Origin: an uncultured Paracoccaceae bacterium
Lineage (GTDB): Bacteria; Pseudomonadota; Alphaproteobacteria; Rhodobacterales; Rhodobacteraceae
Reading direction: 5' to 3'
NCBI GenBank assembly: GCA_947503925.1
Contig: CANNFQ010000010.1
Coordinates: forward strand, 62,001-126,000
Length of the DNA: 64,000 nt
Below are positions 46,985-56,660 of the stretch, piece after piece (position 1 is the stretch's first letter; every line of letters begins with the position of its first letter). The position numbers and the translations under genes were made by a program. The notes under the pieces are model-generated. The model saw only the letters and a program-made list of their open reading frames with translations, did not search any database and was not told the DNA's origin.

Positions 46985-49363
46985 ATGAGCAGTTTTTCCG
47001 AAGATGATGCATTCGAGGCCGCCGTTCCGCTCAGCCAGCGGGCAATGGCGCAGCGCGCGCCAATCTATCTGGACAGCCTGAATCTGGCCCAACGCGAAGC
47101 GGTTGAAACCCTGCAAGGGCCGGTTCTGATGCTGGCCGGGGCAGGTACCGGAAAGACCAAGGCATTGACAACACGGATTGCGCATCTACTCGCGACCGGC
47201 ACCGCCCGCCCGCATGAGATTTTGGCGGTGACCTTTACCAACAAGGCCGCCCGCGAGATGAAACACCGGGTTGGCGGCCACATGGGTGAAGCAGTGGAAG
47301 GCATGCCATGGCTCGGCACGTTTCATTCGGTCTGCGCCAAGCTGCTGCGTCGTCACGCCGAACTGGCGAACCTGAAATCCAGCTTCACCATTCTGGACAC
47401 GGATGACCAGATCAGGCTGATGAAACAGCTGATCCAGGCCGCCGGGATCGACGAAAAACGTTGGCCGCCGCGCATGCTGTCAGGGATCATCGATGGTTGG
47501 AAAAACAAGGCCTATACCCCAGACAAGGTTCCGGTGGCCGAAAGCGGGGCGTTTGATCACAAGGGCGTCGATCTATACGCCGCTTATCAGCGCCGCCTGC
47601 TGGAACTGAACGCGGTCGATTTCGGCGATATCCTTTTGCATATGGTGACGATCTTTCAGACCCATCCGGACGTGTTGCAACAATATCAACGTTGGTTCCG
47701 CTACATCCTTGTCGACGAATATCAGGATACGAACGTCGCCCAGTATATGTGGCTGCGACTGCTGGCGGCGGATCACAAGAATATCTGCTGTGTGGGCGAC
47801 GACGACCAGTCGATCTATGGCTGGCGCGGGGCCGAAGTGGGCAATATCCTGCGGTTTGAGGCGGATTTTCCCGGCGCGCATGTGGTGCGGCTGGAAGAAA
47901 ACTATCGCTCTACCCCGCATATCCTCGCCGCCGCCTCCGGCGTGATTGCTGCCAATAAGGGGCGGTTGGGCAAGACGCTGTTCACATCCCGCAAGGATGG
48001 CGAAAAGGTCCGTCTGATCGGCCATTGGGATGGCGAGGAAGAGGCGCGCTGGATCGGCGAGGAAGTTGAGGCGATGCAGCGCGGCGCACGCGGACTGGAG
48101 CCCATCGGTCTGGATCGGATAGCAATTCTGGTGCGTGCATCCCACCAGATGCGCGCGTTTGAAGACCGTTTTCTGACCATTGGCCTGCCCTACCGCGTCA
48201 TCGGTGGCCCCCGGTTCTATGAACGGATGGAGATCCGGGATGCCATGGCTTATTTCCGTCTGGCTGTCAGCCCCGAGGATGATCTGGCATTTGAGCGGAT
48301 TGTGAACACCCCCAAGCGTGGTTTGGGCGAAAAGGCCGTGCAAACGATCCAGCGGACGGCACGCAGCAATGGCGTTTCGCTGGTCGAAGGCGCACGGCTG
48401 GTCTGCCAGGGCAAATTGCTGGGCGGCAAGGGGCTGAAAGAGCTGACCATTTTGGTCGATGCGCTTGATCGCTGGGCTGGGCAAGTACGGGCCGAGGCCG
48501 ATACACATGTTGAACTGGCCGAAATGATCCTGGATGAGAGCGGCTATACCGGGTTCTGGCAGAACGACAAAACGCCAGAGGCGCCCGGGCGGTTGGAAAA
48601 CCTCAAGGAACTGGTCAAGGCACTGGAGAATTTCGAGAATCTGCAAGGGTTCCTCGAACATGTCAGCCTGATCATGGATAATGAGACTGAAGAAGAGGGC
48701 GAGAAAGTCAGCATCATGACGCTGCATGCGGCCAAGGGGCTCGAATTTCCCGCGATATTCCTGCCGGGGTGGGAGGATGGGCTGTTCCCCTCACAGCGCT
48801 CCATGGATGAAAGCGGGCTGAAGGGCCTCGAGGAGGAACGCAGATTGGCCTATGTGGGTATCACCCGTGCGGAGGAGATTTGCACCATTTCCTTTGCCGC
48901 CAACCGGCGGGTTTATGGCCAGTGGCAATCGCAGATGCCGTCGCGGTTCATTGATGAATTGCCGGAGGAACATGTGGACGTGTTGACCCCACCGGGCCTG
49001 TATGGTGGCGGTTACGGGGCCGCTGCCGCGTCGCCCGCCGTGCAAGGGATGATGGGATCAGACCTGCATGAGAAGGCGCATCGGGCCGATGTCTATAACT
49101 CACCCGGATGGAAACGGTTGCAGAACCGCAGCCAGCAGCGGGGTATGTCGCAGCCCAGTGAGGCGCGCAACATGACGATTGATCTGGATGCGGTCAGCGC
49201 CTTTACCGTGGGTGACCGAGTGTTCCATCAGAAATTCGGTTATGGCGAGGTGATGGGGATCGAGGGCGACAAGCTGCAGATCGAGTTTGATAAGGCCGGG
49301 TCCAAACATGTGGTCGCCAAATTCGTTGTGGGTGCTGCACAGGCAGATGATCTACCGTTTTGA
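46985..49363 (+). CDS. uvrD: ATP-dependent DNA helicase UvrD/PcrA
   Basis: The 792-residue SF1A helicase unwinds DNA during nucleotide-excision and mismatch repair. Motifs in order: Q motif NLAQREAV, Walker A GAGTGKT (52-58), TFTNKAAREMK (Ia), VDEYQDTN (II), DDDQSIYGWRGAE (III), ENYRSTPHIL (IV), MTLHAAKGLEFPAIFLPGWE (V) and GITRAEE (VI). The C-terminal PcrA-type tail ends in a KOW-like segment (GDRVFHQKFGYGEVMGIEGDKLQIEF). The start at 46985 removes an unlikely 146-residue extension. Confidence 0.94.
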   Translation: MSSFSEDDAFEAAVPLSQRAMAQRAPIYLDSLNLAQREAVETLQGPVLMLAGAGTGKTKALTTRIAHLLATGTARPHEILAVTFTNKAAREMKHRVGGHMGEAVEGMPWLGTFHSVCAKLLRRHAELANLKSSFTILDTDDQIRLMKQLIQAAGIDEKRWPPRMLSGIIDGWKNKAYTPDKVPVAESGAFDHKGVDLYAAYQRRLLELNAVDFGDILLHMVTIFQTHPDVLQQYQRWFRYILVDEYQDTNVAQYMWLRLLAADHKNICCVGDDDQSIYGWRGAEVGNILRFEADFPGAHVVRLEENYRSTPHILAAASGVIAANKGRLGKTLFTSRKDGEKVRLIGHWDGEEEARWIGEEVEAMQRGARGLEPIGLDRIAILVRASHQMRAFEDRFLTIGLPYRVIGGPRFYERMEIRDAMAYFRLAVSPEDDLAFERIVNTPKRGLGEKAVQTIQRTARSNGVSLVEGARLVCQGKLLGGKGLKELTILVDALDRWAGQVRAEADTHVELAEMILDESGYTGFWQNDKTPEAPGRLENLKELVKALENFENLQGFLEHVSLIMDNETEEEGEKVSIMTLHAAKGLEFPAIFLPGWEDGLFPSQRSMDESGLKGLEEERRLAYVGITRAEEICTISFAANRRVYGQWQSQMPSRFIDELPEEHVDVLTPPGLYGGGYGAAAASPAVQGMMGSDLHEKAHRADVYNSPGWKRLQNRSQQRGMSQPSEARNMTIDLDAVSAFTVGDRVFHQKFGYGEVMGIEGDKLQIEFDKAGSKHVVAKFVVGAAQADDLPF

Positions 49364-49372
49364 GGTGGCGCG

Positions 49373-49429
49373 AAGATTTTTCGTCACGAAAAATCTTTCA
49401 TACGGGATAAAATTTGTCCAAATTTTATC
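49373..49429. terminator. Two AT-rich hairpins between convergent genes
   Basis: AAGATTTTTCG and CGAAAAATCTT (49373-49397) form an 11-bp stem with a 3-base loop. GATAAAATTT and AAATTTTATC (49406-49429) form a 10-bp stem with a 4-base loop. They lie between the uvrD stop and the lysE-type stop and can serve both strands. Confidence 0.65.
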
Positions 49430-49432
49430 GCT

Positions 49433-50032
49433 CTAATGCCGCAGCATCGGATACAGCGATCCTATCAGCAAGACCGCCATGGTCACATTAAACGCCCTGA
49501 GCCGCCTTGCCGTGCCCAGCCAACGTCGCACCTGCACACCAAGCCATGCCCACACAGTAACCGATGGCAGGTTGGTCGCCGAAAACACCACTGCCACCAT
49601 CAAGGATCCGATCAGGATACCGCTGTCCTGTGGCGCATAGGCGCTGATCGCCGTAATTGCCATGAACCACGCCTTTGGGTTCACCCATTGAAACGCTGCC
49701 GCCTGCAGGAACGTAAAAGGTTTGCCTTCGACCTTCTGCGCCTCTGCCGGAACGGCATTGGCGATCTTCCATGCAAGCCAAGTCATGTAAGCGGCGCTGA
49801 GCACTTTCAACACGATGTTCAACACCGGATAGGCATCGAACACCTTCAGCAGAACCACCCCGACCATCACGACCATAAAAGCATGGCCCAATGAAATGCC
49901 CAGCATATGCGGCACCGTGCGCCGCAACCCATAATTGGCCCCCGACGCCATCAGCATCAGGTTGTTGGGCCCCGGGGTAATGGAACTGGCAAAGGCAAAG
50001 CCGATCAGGGCGATAAGGATTTCTGTACTCAT
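49433..50032 (-). CDS. LysE-family amino acid exporter
   Basis: The 199-residue inner-membrane protein has about six hydrophobic segments and the family start GFAFASSITPGPNNLMLMASG. The mid-part QWVNPKAWFMA is also typical. LysE/RhtB proteins export amino acids or homoserine lactones; the substrate is unknown. I chose the ATG at 50032, 72 bases from a divergent Lrp-type regulator that probably controls it. Confidence 0.88.
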   Translation of the reverse strand: MSTEILIALIGFAFASSITPGPNNLMLMASGANYGLRRTVPHMLGISLGHAFMVVMVGVVLLKVFDAYPVLNIVLKVLSAAYMTWLAWKIANAVPAEAQKVEGKPFTFLQAAAFQWVNPKAWFMAITAISAYAPQDSGILIGSLMVAVVFSATNLPSVTVWAWLGVQVRRWLGTARRLRAFNVTMAVLLIGSLYPMLRH

Positions 50033-50077
50033 TACGCAATGATAGGGCGTTTGATTCACAATGAAATTGCCAAATTG

Positions 50078-50100
50078 TGCGAATATCGGGTATCTTCGCA
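50078..50100. promoter_or_regulatory. Likely Lrp-type operator
   Basis: TGCGAATAT (50078-50086) and ATCTTCGCA (50092-50100) form an imperfect palindrome with perfect TGCGAA/TTCGCA arms. It lies in the 72-base gap between the divergent lysE-type and Lrp genes, just before the Lrp start. Confidence 0.45.
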
Positions 50101-50104
50101 ATCC

Positions 50105-50557
50105 ATGACGAAGTTTGATAAAGTAAACGACGCAATATTGCGCGAACTCGCGCAAGACGGGCGGATCAGCAACCTGACCCTGGCGGAAAAGGTGGGGTTG
50201 TCGCCCTCTGCCTGTTTACGCCGGGTACAGGAACTGGAACGCAGCGGTGTCATCAAAGGCTATCGTGCCCGGCTGGATCCCGCACTGACCGGCCGCGCTT
50301 ATGTCGTCTATGTCGCCGTGGGCCTGGCAGAACACACCAAAGCGGCCCAGAAGGGGTTTGAACGCGCGATGCAGCGCGCCGATCAGGTCACCGAATGTCA
50401 TAATGTGGCCGGGGCCTTTGAATATATGCTGCGGGTCGAGGTGGCTGACCTACCTGCCTATAAGGCGTTTCACACCGATATTTTGGGTACAGTGCCGCAT
50501 GTACGATCGATCACCAGCTACATGGTCATGGGCTCGCCCAAGGATATCCGGGGCTGA
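50105..50557 (+). CDS. Lrp/AsnC-family transcriptional regulator
   Basis: The 150-residue regulator has an N-terminal helix-turn-helix ([43 protein letters not shown]) and a C-terminal RAM ligand domain. It is divergent to a LysE-type exporter, the usual arrangement for sensing the amino acid to be exported. The ATG at 50105 is the start of the family match; upstream sequence belongs to the exporter gene on the other strand. Confidence 0.9.
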   Translation: MTKFDKVNDAILRELAQDGRISNLTLAEKVGLSPSACLRRVQELERSGVIKGYRARLDPALTGRAYVVYVAVGLAEHTKAAQKGFERAMQRADQVTECHNVAGAFEYMLRVEVADLPAYKAFHTDILGTVPHVRSITSYMVMGSPKDIRG

Positions 50558-51403
50558 CTAAATCGCCAAATAGCCGACGCCGCCAAATGCAACCAGGCAG
50601 CCACCCCATTGCGGCAAGGTCATTCGTTCTTTCAAAAACGTCCAGGCCAGCAGGATGGTCAGCAGGCCAAACATCGAAGAGGTCACAGCCGCATATTGCG
50701 GGTCCGGCAATTTGCCTGCCGAAAGAACGCAAAGCAGTGCCACGCCATCGGCAACACCCATGGCCATCAGCCATGGCAGCGCCTTGCGGCCCGGCCAGAA
50801 TGGCAGCTTCAAAAACAGCCCCAAGGCGATCACAACGCCGACTGTCAACAGACGCGCCACCAACGTGGTTGGCATTTCGTGACTGATCTCTGCAGCCTGC
50901 TGCCCGAAGGCGAACGTCCCTGCAAAACCAATCGCAGACAGCAAAGAAAACAGGATCGTCGGCCCCTTGGGTGGGATATCGTCCGTGCTGTCATCGGACA
51001 GGGCGGCCACGACGGCCACCCCCACCACAATGGCAATCACCGCCACCCATTGCAGTGCGGAAATCGCGGTCCCGTGCATTGCAGCCCAGGACACAGAAAG
51101 AATTGGGTAAGCCGCAATCAACGGCGATACCAGTCGGACCGGCCCCCGCTGAAACGCATAGTAAAGCCCATAGGTCCCCACGACAAAGAAACCACCGGCC
51201 ACCAGCGATAGCCAGACGGCCCTTGCCGGGATCGGTTCAGGTTGCCACGTCACTGCCATCAACCCGCTGTGAAAGACCAGCCCGGTTGCCAAGACAACAA
51301 AAATACAGGCGTTAATCGGCACTTTCTGACTGAGAAACCGCACGCAGATATCGTGAAACCCCCAGCAAAGGGCGGCCACCAGACCAAGTGCCAGCGTGTT
51401 CAT
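50558..51403 (-). CDS. DMT-superfamily transporter (EamA)
   Basis: The 281-residue inner-membrane protein has ten predicted hydrophobic segments in two EamA repeats. The end reads LLTILLAWTFLKERMTLPQWGGCLVAFGGVGYLAI, the typical ERxxxxQxxGxxL pattern. The transported substance is unknown. Its stop is next to the Lrp gene stop; its start overlaps the small membrane-protein gene as ATGA. Confidence 0.85.
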   Translation of the reverse strand: MNTLALGLVAALCWGFHDICVRFLSQKVPINACIFVVLATGLVFHSGLMAVTWQPEPIPARAVWLSLVAGGFFVVGTYGLYYAFQRGPVRLVSPLIAAYPILSVSWAAMHGTAISALQWVAVIAIVVGVAVVAALSDDSTDDIPPKGPTILFSLLSAIGFAGTFAFGQQAAEISHEMPTTLVARLLTVGVVIALGLFLKLPFWPGRKALPWLMAMGVADGVALLCVLSAGKLPDPQYAAVTSSMFGLLTILLAWTFLKERMTLPQWGGCLVAFGGVGYLAI

Positions 51404-51579
51404 TCGTCGTCACGGAAAAAGGGAATCAGGAAAACGAGACAGGCAATCAAAAAGAAGGCCGACCCGACCATGGCCCAGAAATTGCCTATCGATGCAATGC
51501 AAAACCCGATTGCAGACATGACAAACAGGATCCAGCCGATAAAATTGATCTGTTGATTGCGCATAAGGTTAAATTTCAT
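51400..51579 (-). CDS. Small two-span membrane protein
   Basis: The 59-residue protein starts at 51579 (MKFNLMRNQQINF) or at the Met six codons later. It has two hydrophobic segments (IGWILFVMSAIGFCIASIG and FWAMVGSAFFLIACLVFLIPFF) and an acidic end RDDE. It overlaps the DMT transporter gene by 4 bases. No family is recognised. Confidence 0.6.
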   Translation of the reverse strand: MKFNLMRNQQINFIGWILFVMSAIGFCIASIGNFWAMVGSAFFLIACLVFLIPFFRDDE

Positions 51580-51656
51580 TGCCGTAAACGTATGTGTCTG
51601 TATTCTTATGGTTAAACAAATATTCCGCGCATGCAACACGCATGAGGGAGGAACAC

Positions 51657-54026
51657 ATGTTAGACAGCTACCCTATTGTGCGCTCTGGTCCACCGAAACC
51701 CAGTTCGATCATCAAACCGCAGGTTTTTTCCCTGCCACCTGGCACCGAACGATACACGGTTGAAGGCTGTGGCACGGTTCTGATCCCGTTAGCGACTGGT
51801 GATCAGATCACCATCATCAATGATGAAGGCGGACAGCATTGCGAGGTGATCGCCAGCGACCCCAAGGGCAAAACCGATCCCGCAATCATCGGGGCCACGG
51901 CAAATGGTGCTGCAACTGGCCTGCAAGCCCTGCTTTCCAGCGATGATCAGTCCTTGCGCGGCCTGCGCATGGGGTTGGATGCGCGCGATATCGATATTGC
52001 CAAATCCGCAGCCGTGCATTTGTTCGAGGCGACGACCCCGGCCAAGACCGAAGTCACATTCACTGCAACCCGTGACGGCAGCATCATTGTCGCCGCCCCC
52101 GGGGGCGCGATGGATGCCGTGGTGCAAAACACAGCCACCCCGCTGACCGTGATGATCAAGCGAGCCACGTTAAAAACCCATGCACGCTTTTCCCTGCCCG
52201 ACCCGCTGGCCGATCCGATTGCGGATATCCGCATCCATAGCCAGACGGCAGAGGCCTATTTCGTCAAGGCAGGCGACTACATCCAGATCCTTGATGTGGA
52301 TGGACGCCAATGCACTGATTTTGAATGTTTTTCGGCCCGCAAGCTGGACAACGGGATTGAACACGCGTTGGATGTGACAACCACCCGCACCCTGATGGGG
52401 CACGCCTATCCGATGCCGGGTTTGCATGCGAAATATTATGACCAGGAGATGGTCCCGCTGGTTGAAGTCGTGCAGGACACCTGCGGGCGGCACGATGCCT
52501 TTGCACTGGCCTGCTCTGCCAAATATTACGACGATATCGGCTATCCCGGCCATGTGAACTGTTCGGAAAACTTCAACAAGGCGCTATCGGAATTCAACGT
52601 CACTGGGCGCCCCGGCTGGATGGCGATCAATTTCTTCTTCAACACCTTCCTGGATGAACATGGGGTGATGTATGCGGATGAACCGTGGTCGCGCCCCGGC
52701 GATTTCGTCTTGCTGCGCGCGCTGACCGATATCGTCTGCGTCAGCAGCGCCTGCCCTGATGACACCACCGCCGCCAATGGCTGGAACCCCACCGATATTC
52801 ATGTCCGCACCTATAGCGGCAAGGAAACCTTTCAGCGGGCCGTTGCGATCCGCGCGACCCCAGATTCGGAGCCGAAAATGACAAAACAAACCGGTTTCCA
52901 CGACAGCTTTGCCAAGCACACGCGGAACTTCATCGAATATAACGGATACTGGCTGGCCAATTGCTTTGCTGCTGCTGGCCCGATTGAGGAGTACCACGCC
53001 TGCCGCGAAAAATGCGTGATCATGGATCTGTCGCCCCTGCGCAAATTCGAAATCACCGGCCCGGACGCCGAAGCGCTGTGCCAATATGCCTTTACCCGCA
53101 ACATGAAAACGCTGGCCGTCGGCGGCGTTGTTTATACGGCCATGTGCTATGAACATGGCGGCATGATCGATGACGGCACGGTGTTCCGGCTGGGCAAGGA
53201 CAATTTCCGCTGGATCGGCGGGTCGGATTATGGCGGCGAATGGCTGCGCGAACTGGCCGAAAAGCATGGGCTGAAAGTGCTGGTGCGGTCATCAACGGAC
53301 CAGTTGCACAATGTCGCCGTGCAAGGCCCCGAAAGCCGCGATCTGCTGCGCAAACTGATCTGGACCGCCCCGCATAACCCCGAGTTTGATCAGCTGGACT
53401 GGTTCCGCTTTACCCCTGCGCGCCTGCGCAACGAAAGCGGGACGCCTTTTGTGATCAGCCGCACCGGCTATACCGGCGAATTGGGGTATGAGGTCATGTG
53501 CCACCCCAAGGATTGCGCCGAAATCTTTGACGCGATCTGGGAGGTGGGGCAGGATCATGGGCTGAAACCGATGGGACTGGAAGCGCTTGATATGGTGCGG
53601 ATCGAGGCGGGTTTGATCTTTGCCGGATACGACTTTTCAGACCAGACAGATCCGTTTGAGGCCGGGATCGGCTTTACCTGCCCGCTGAAATCCAAAACGG
53701 ATGATTTTGTGGGCCGCGACGCGCTGATCCGCCGCAAGGAACATCCGATGAAAAAACTTGTCGGGCTAGAAATTGATGGCAATGTCGATGTCGGGCACGG
53801 TGATTGCATCCATCTCGGCCGCGCCCAGATTGGGGAGGTCACATCGTCCATGCGATCACCGCTACTGAAAAAGAATATCGCCCTTGCGCGGATCGACGTC
53901 ACCCATGCAGACCCCGGGACGGAAGTGGAGATTGGCAAGTTGGACGGCCACCAGATGCGCCTGCCCGCAAAAATCGCCGAAACACTCGCCGCCTATGATC
54001 CCAAAAAGGAACGCCCCCGCTCATGA
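51657..54026 (+). CDS. tdm: Trimethylamine N-oxide demethylase Tdm (DUF1989-GcvT fusion)
   Basis: Tdm (TMAO aldolase) splits TMAO into dimethylamine and formaldehyde; its folate domain can accept the C1 unit. The 789-residue protein has an N-terminal DUF1989 part (to about 400), with cysteines in ALACSAKYY, HVNCSENF and CVSSACPDD as possible zinc ligands. A GcvT/aminomethyltransferase part follows (from about 405: FIEYNGYWLANCF ... ISRTGYTGELGYEV ... GFTCPLKSKTDDFVGRDAL). This domain pair is the known architecture of Tdm. The ATG at 51657 follows GGGAGGA. Three small genes follow in overlap. Confidence 0.9.
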   Translation: MLDSYPIVRSGPPKPSSIIKPQVFSLPPGTERYTVEGCGTVLIPLATGDQITIINDEGGQHCEVIASDPKGKTDPAIIGATANGAATGLQALLSSDDQSLRGLRMGLDARDIDIAKSAAVHLFEATTPAKTEVTFTATRDGSIIVAAPGGAMDAVVQNTATPLTVMIKRATLKTHARFSLPDPLADPIADIRIHSQTAEAYFVKAGDYIQILDVDGRQCTDFECFSARKLDNGIEHALDVTTTRTLMGHAYPMPGLHAKYYDQEMVPLVEVVQDTCGRHDAFALACSAKYYDDIGYPGHVNCSENFNKALSEFNVTGRPGWMAINFFFNTFLDEHGVMYADEPWSRPGDFVLLRALTDIVCVSSACPDDTTAANGWNPTDIHVRTYSGKETFQRAVAIRATPDSEPKMTKQTGFHDSFAKHTRNFIEYNGYWLANCFAAAGPIEEYHACREKCVIMDLSPLRKFEITGPDAEALCQYAFTRNMKTLAVGGVVYTAMCYEHGGMIDDGTVFRLGKDNFRWIGGSDYGGEWLRELAEKHGLKVLVRSSTDQLHNVAVQGPESRDLLRKLIWTAPHNPEFDQLDWFRFTPARLRNESGTPFVISRTGYTGELGYEVMCHPKDCAEIFDAIWEVGQDHGLKPMGLEALDMVRIEAGLIFAGYDFSDQTDPFEAGIGFTCPLKSKTDDFVGRDALIRRKEHPMKKLVGLEIDGNVDVGHGDCIHLGRAQIGEVTSSMRSPLLKKNIALARIDVTHADPGTEVEIGKLDGHQMRLPAKIAETLAAYDPKKERPRS

Positions 54027-54388
54027 TCCGCTTTGCCCTGACATTCGCCGTGATGGCCAGCGCAACAGAGGCGCAATCGATCAAGCTGAACGAAGCTGAA
54101 ATCACGATACTCTTGTCAGGGAACACGGCCGTGGGCGATTGGGATGGTGTGCCTTACCGCCAGTATTTTGATCCCGACGGCACGACAATATTTGCCCAAA
54201 AGGACGCCCGCTCTGCCCGGGGCGACTGGCGCGTGGAAGGCGAAGAATATCAAAGCCTCTGGCCCGGCGATACCGATTGGGAAGGCTGGTTTGTGATGGA
54301 ATATGCGGGCCAATGGTTCTGGGTCAGCAAATCAACCCCGCCCACCCCGTTCGAAGTGTTGGAGGGCGAGCAATTGGTAGAACAATGA
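54023..54388 (+). CDS. Exported protein of unknown function in the tdm operon
   Basis: The 121-residue product starts with a signal peptide (MIRFALTFAVMASATEAQ) and continues with a tryptophan-rich region (DWDGVPYRQYF, DWEGWFVMEYAGQWFWVS). It overlaps tdm and the globin gene as ATGA on both sides, so it is co-translated with them. No family is recognised; a periplasmic role next to TMAO metabolism is likely by context only. Confidence 0.65.
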   Translation: MIRFALTFAVMASATEAQSIKLNEAEITILLSGNTAVGDWDGVPYRQYFDPDGTTIFAQKDARSARGDWRVEGEEYQSLWPGDTDWEGWFVMEYAGQWFWVSKSTPPTPFEVLEGEQLVEQ

Positions 54389-54807
54389 CCGTTCTTGATA
54401 ACATCGGCGGAGAAGAGAAACTGCGCGATCTGGTCGAAGCTTTCTATGATCTGATCGAAACCCTGCCCGAAGGATCCAACCTGCGCCGCCTGCATGCGCG
54501 CGGTCATGGTGTGCCTCATGCAAGGGTCGAACAATTCAATTTCCTGTCGGGGTTCATGGGCGGCCGCCACTATTATCGCGAAAAACACGGGCATATGGAC
54601 GTGAAACTGATGCATGCCCATGTGCCGATCCGGCAGGCAGATGCGGAAAACTGGCTGTTTTGCATGCGCAAAGCGCTCGCCGATGAGGGGCATCACGGCC
54701 CGCATATCGACAAGCTGAATGACGTTTTTGCACGGGTCGCGACCATCCTGATCAATGATGTCCCCGATTGGGAGGACGATCTGGCAGTCGGTCGGACCAC
54801 AAGGTGA
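54385..54807 (+). CDS. Truncated haemoglobin (group II)
   Basis: The 140-residue haem protein has the group II truncated globin pattern: IGGEEKLRDLVEAFYDLI, LRRLHARGHGVPHARVEQFNFLSGFMGG and the proximal-histidine segment MHAHVPIRQADAENWLFCMRKAL with a Trp in the G helix. The ATG at 54385 overlaps the previous stop; the longer frame is a shadow. Such globins bind O2 or NO. Its place in the tdm operon suggests oxygen supply or protection for the amine oxidation steps, which is my inference. Confidence 0.85.
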   Translation: MTVLDNIGGEEKLRDLVEAFYDLIETLPEGSNLRRLHARGHGVPHARVEQFNFLSGFMGGRHYYREKHGHMDVKLMHAHVPIRQADAENWLFCMRKALADEGHHGPHIDKLNDVFARVATILINDVPDWEDDLAVGRTTR

Positions 54808-55229
54808 GGTGGCTGGCGATTGCCCTGCTCGCGATCACCGCCAGCGAGGCTGTGGCGGACAATTTCTGCGTCCAGATGGCAGCAATGACACAGCCAGGGT
54901 CAGAGGGAGCACTGCACCTGCCCGCAACGTCCCGCCCTGCCGAATGCCGCTTGTCGCTCTCACTCGGGCGCGGACAGGAACAGAATTGCCACTGGGCCTT
55001 TGACTACCGGTCAGCCGCGGCGCGCGATGCCTTCGCGGATATACTTGACGCGGTCACGGCCTGCCTTGGCCCCGATATCACCGTGAGCACGGATCAAAGC
55101 GTCAATCATCCTGACGCCTATGATTTGCGGCTGATCGACCACGATGGTCAGCAATACGCCGTGTCATTGAAAGACAAGGGTGCGCTTCAACAGACCCTTG
55201 TCTTTGTGCGGTTTCCCATCGAGCCCTGA
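54804..55229 (+). CDS. Exported protein of unknown function, end of tdm operon
   Basis: The 141-residue product starts with GTG at 54804, overlapping the globin stop. It has a signal peptide (RWLAIALLAITASEAVAD) and a mature part with three to four cysteines (NFCVQM, AECRLSL, QNCHWAF, TACLGPD) that may form disulfides. Its TGA abuts the tmm stop with no space (TGATCA). No family is recognised. Confidence 0.6.
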   Translation: MRWLAIALLAITASEAVADNFCVQMAAMTQPGSEGALHLPATSRPAECRLSLSLGRGQEQNCHWAFDYRSAAARDAFADILDAVTACLGPDITVSTDQSVNHPDAYDLRLIDHDGQQYAVSLKDKGALQQTLVFVRFPIEP

Positions 55230-56564
55230 TCAATTCTGCAGATAGACTTCCAGACTGTCATCCAGCGCATCTTTCCACGGGGTATGATGCTTGGGCGCCA
55301 TTGTACCGGTCATGACGGATTTATAGCCATTGTCGCGGAAAGTCATGATGCCTGCCTTCTTGTGACCTTTCCACGCCTTGAACGCCATGCAAGCCCCTTC
55401 GACGTCGAATGACGGATAGTCCGTTTCGTCGATCAGTTCCTTGATGTAGTCGCCCTGATACCAGATCGCGTCATAGTCGTCTTCACCCGCATCCTCGCGG
55501 GCCACGCGGTCGGCGACATCGGCCTGCATGGCAGCCTGATCCGGGATCGCGATCTTGCCCATGATCACATCGCGCACCCACCAAGCCTGGGCGTCGAACA
55601 TGTTAAAGGTAAACCACTGGTCCTGCATGCCGATGTAAAACAGATCTGGTTCGTGCACATAAGCGACCCCTTTATAAAGATCAGCCGTAGCCAGCCGGTT
55701 CGCAGTCTTCAGGCGCAGGCTGTCGGGCAGGAAGGGGAAGTGATGTTTGTACCCGGTGCACAGGATCACCGCATCAACATCGCGGCTGCTGCCATCCTTG
55801 AAATGGGCCGTCTTGCCGTCAACATGGGTCAGCAATGGCACCTCGGCCCAGTTATCGGGCCAGTCATAGCCCATCGCCGCCGTGCGGTGGCTGACGGTGA
55901 CGGATTTGCAGCCGTATTTCCAGCATTGCGAGCCTATGTCCTCGGCTGAATAGCTGGTGCCGACAATCAGGATATCCTTGTCCTTGAATTCCATCGCATC
56001 GCGGAAATCATGGGCGTGCAACACGCGGCCCTTAAAGCTTTCAAACCCATCAAACTGGGGCACATTTGGCGTGCTGAAATGGCCAGAACAAACGATCACA
56101 TGGTCAAAGCTTTCGGTATAGGTCCTGTCCTCTGGCAGGTGACATACGGTGACATTGAACTTGCCGCCATCCTTTTCGACCCAACGCACCGCGGTGCTGA
56201 ACCTGATCCAGTCACGCACGCCTGCCTTGGCAACGCGGCCTTGAATGTAGTCGAACAGGACTGCTCGTGGTGGATAGCTGGCGATCTGTTTGCCGAAATG
56301 TTCCTCGAATGTGTAATCGGCGAATTCCAACCCCTCTTTCGGCCCGTTTGACCACAGGTAACGATACATGGAACCGTGCACAGGCTCCCCATATTCATCC
56401 AAACCCGTCCGCCAAGTGTAATTCCAAAGACCGCCCCAATCGGACTGCTTTTCAAAGCAGGTGATTTCCGGGATATCCGCACCCTTTGCGGCGGCGGACT
56501 GGAAGGCGCGCAGCTGTGCCAGACCAGAGGGCCCTGCCCCGATAACAGCGATACGTTTGGTCAT
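55230..56564 (-). CDS. tmm: Trimethylamine monooxygenase Tmm
   Basis: Tmm oxidises TMA to TMAO with FAD, NADPH and O2. The 444-residue protein is a bacterial flavin monooxygenase: FAD loop IGAGPSG (8-14), FMO signature [11 protein letters not shown] (177-187), NADPH loop [11 protein letters not shown] (201-211) and the [13 protein letters not shown] segment. Long stretches such as [19 protein letters not shown] and [18 protein letters not shown] are those of marine roseobacter Tmm. It converges with the tdm operon and lies downstream of gmaS on the same strand. Confidence 0.95.
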   Translation of the reverse strand: MTKRIAVIGAGPSGLAQLRAFQSAAAKGADIPEITCFEKQSDWGGLWNYTWRTGLDEYGEPVHGSMYRYLWSNGPKEGLEFADYTFEEHFGKQIASYPPRAVLFDYIQGRVAKAGVRDWIRFSTAVRWVEKDGGKFNVTVCHLPEDRTYTESFDHVIVCSGHFSTPNVPQFDGFESFKGRVLHAHDFRDAMEFKDKDILIVGTSYSAEDIGSQCWKYGCKSVTVSHRTAAMGYDWPDNWAEVPLLTHVDGKTAHFKDGSSRDVDAVILCTGYKHHFPFLPDSLRLKTANRLATADLYKGVAYVHEPDLFYIGMQDQWFTFNMFDAQAWWVRDVIMGKIAIPDQAAMQADVADRVAREDAGEDDYDAIWYQGDYIKELIDETDYPSFDVEGACMAFKAWKGHKKAGIMTFRDNGYKSVMTGTMAPKHHTPWKDALDDSLEVYLQN

Positions 56565-56625
56565 GATCCGTCTTCCTTCTTTGGCCTGTATGATTGCTGT
56601 TGTGCTTGCGCCGGGACGCCAGACG

Positions 56626-56653
56626 CAAAAGCCGCGCCATTTCGGGCGCGGCT
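56626..56653 (-). terminator. Hairpin between gmaS and tmm
   Basis: On the minus strand AGCCGCGCC and GGCGCGGCT form a 9-bp stem with a 6-base loop, followed by TTTT (56630-56627). It lies just after the gmaS stop and could reduce read-through into tmm or mark a processing site. Confidence 0.6.
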
Positions 56654-56660
56654 GAATAGG

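Noticed and set aside
47573-48727. Long open frame (384 codons) antisense to uvrD
   Set aside because: It covers conserved helicase motifs on the other strand and has no ribosome-binding site or recognisable domain.
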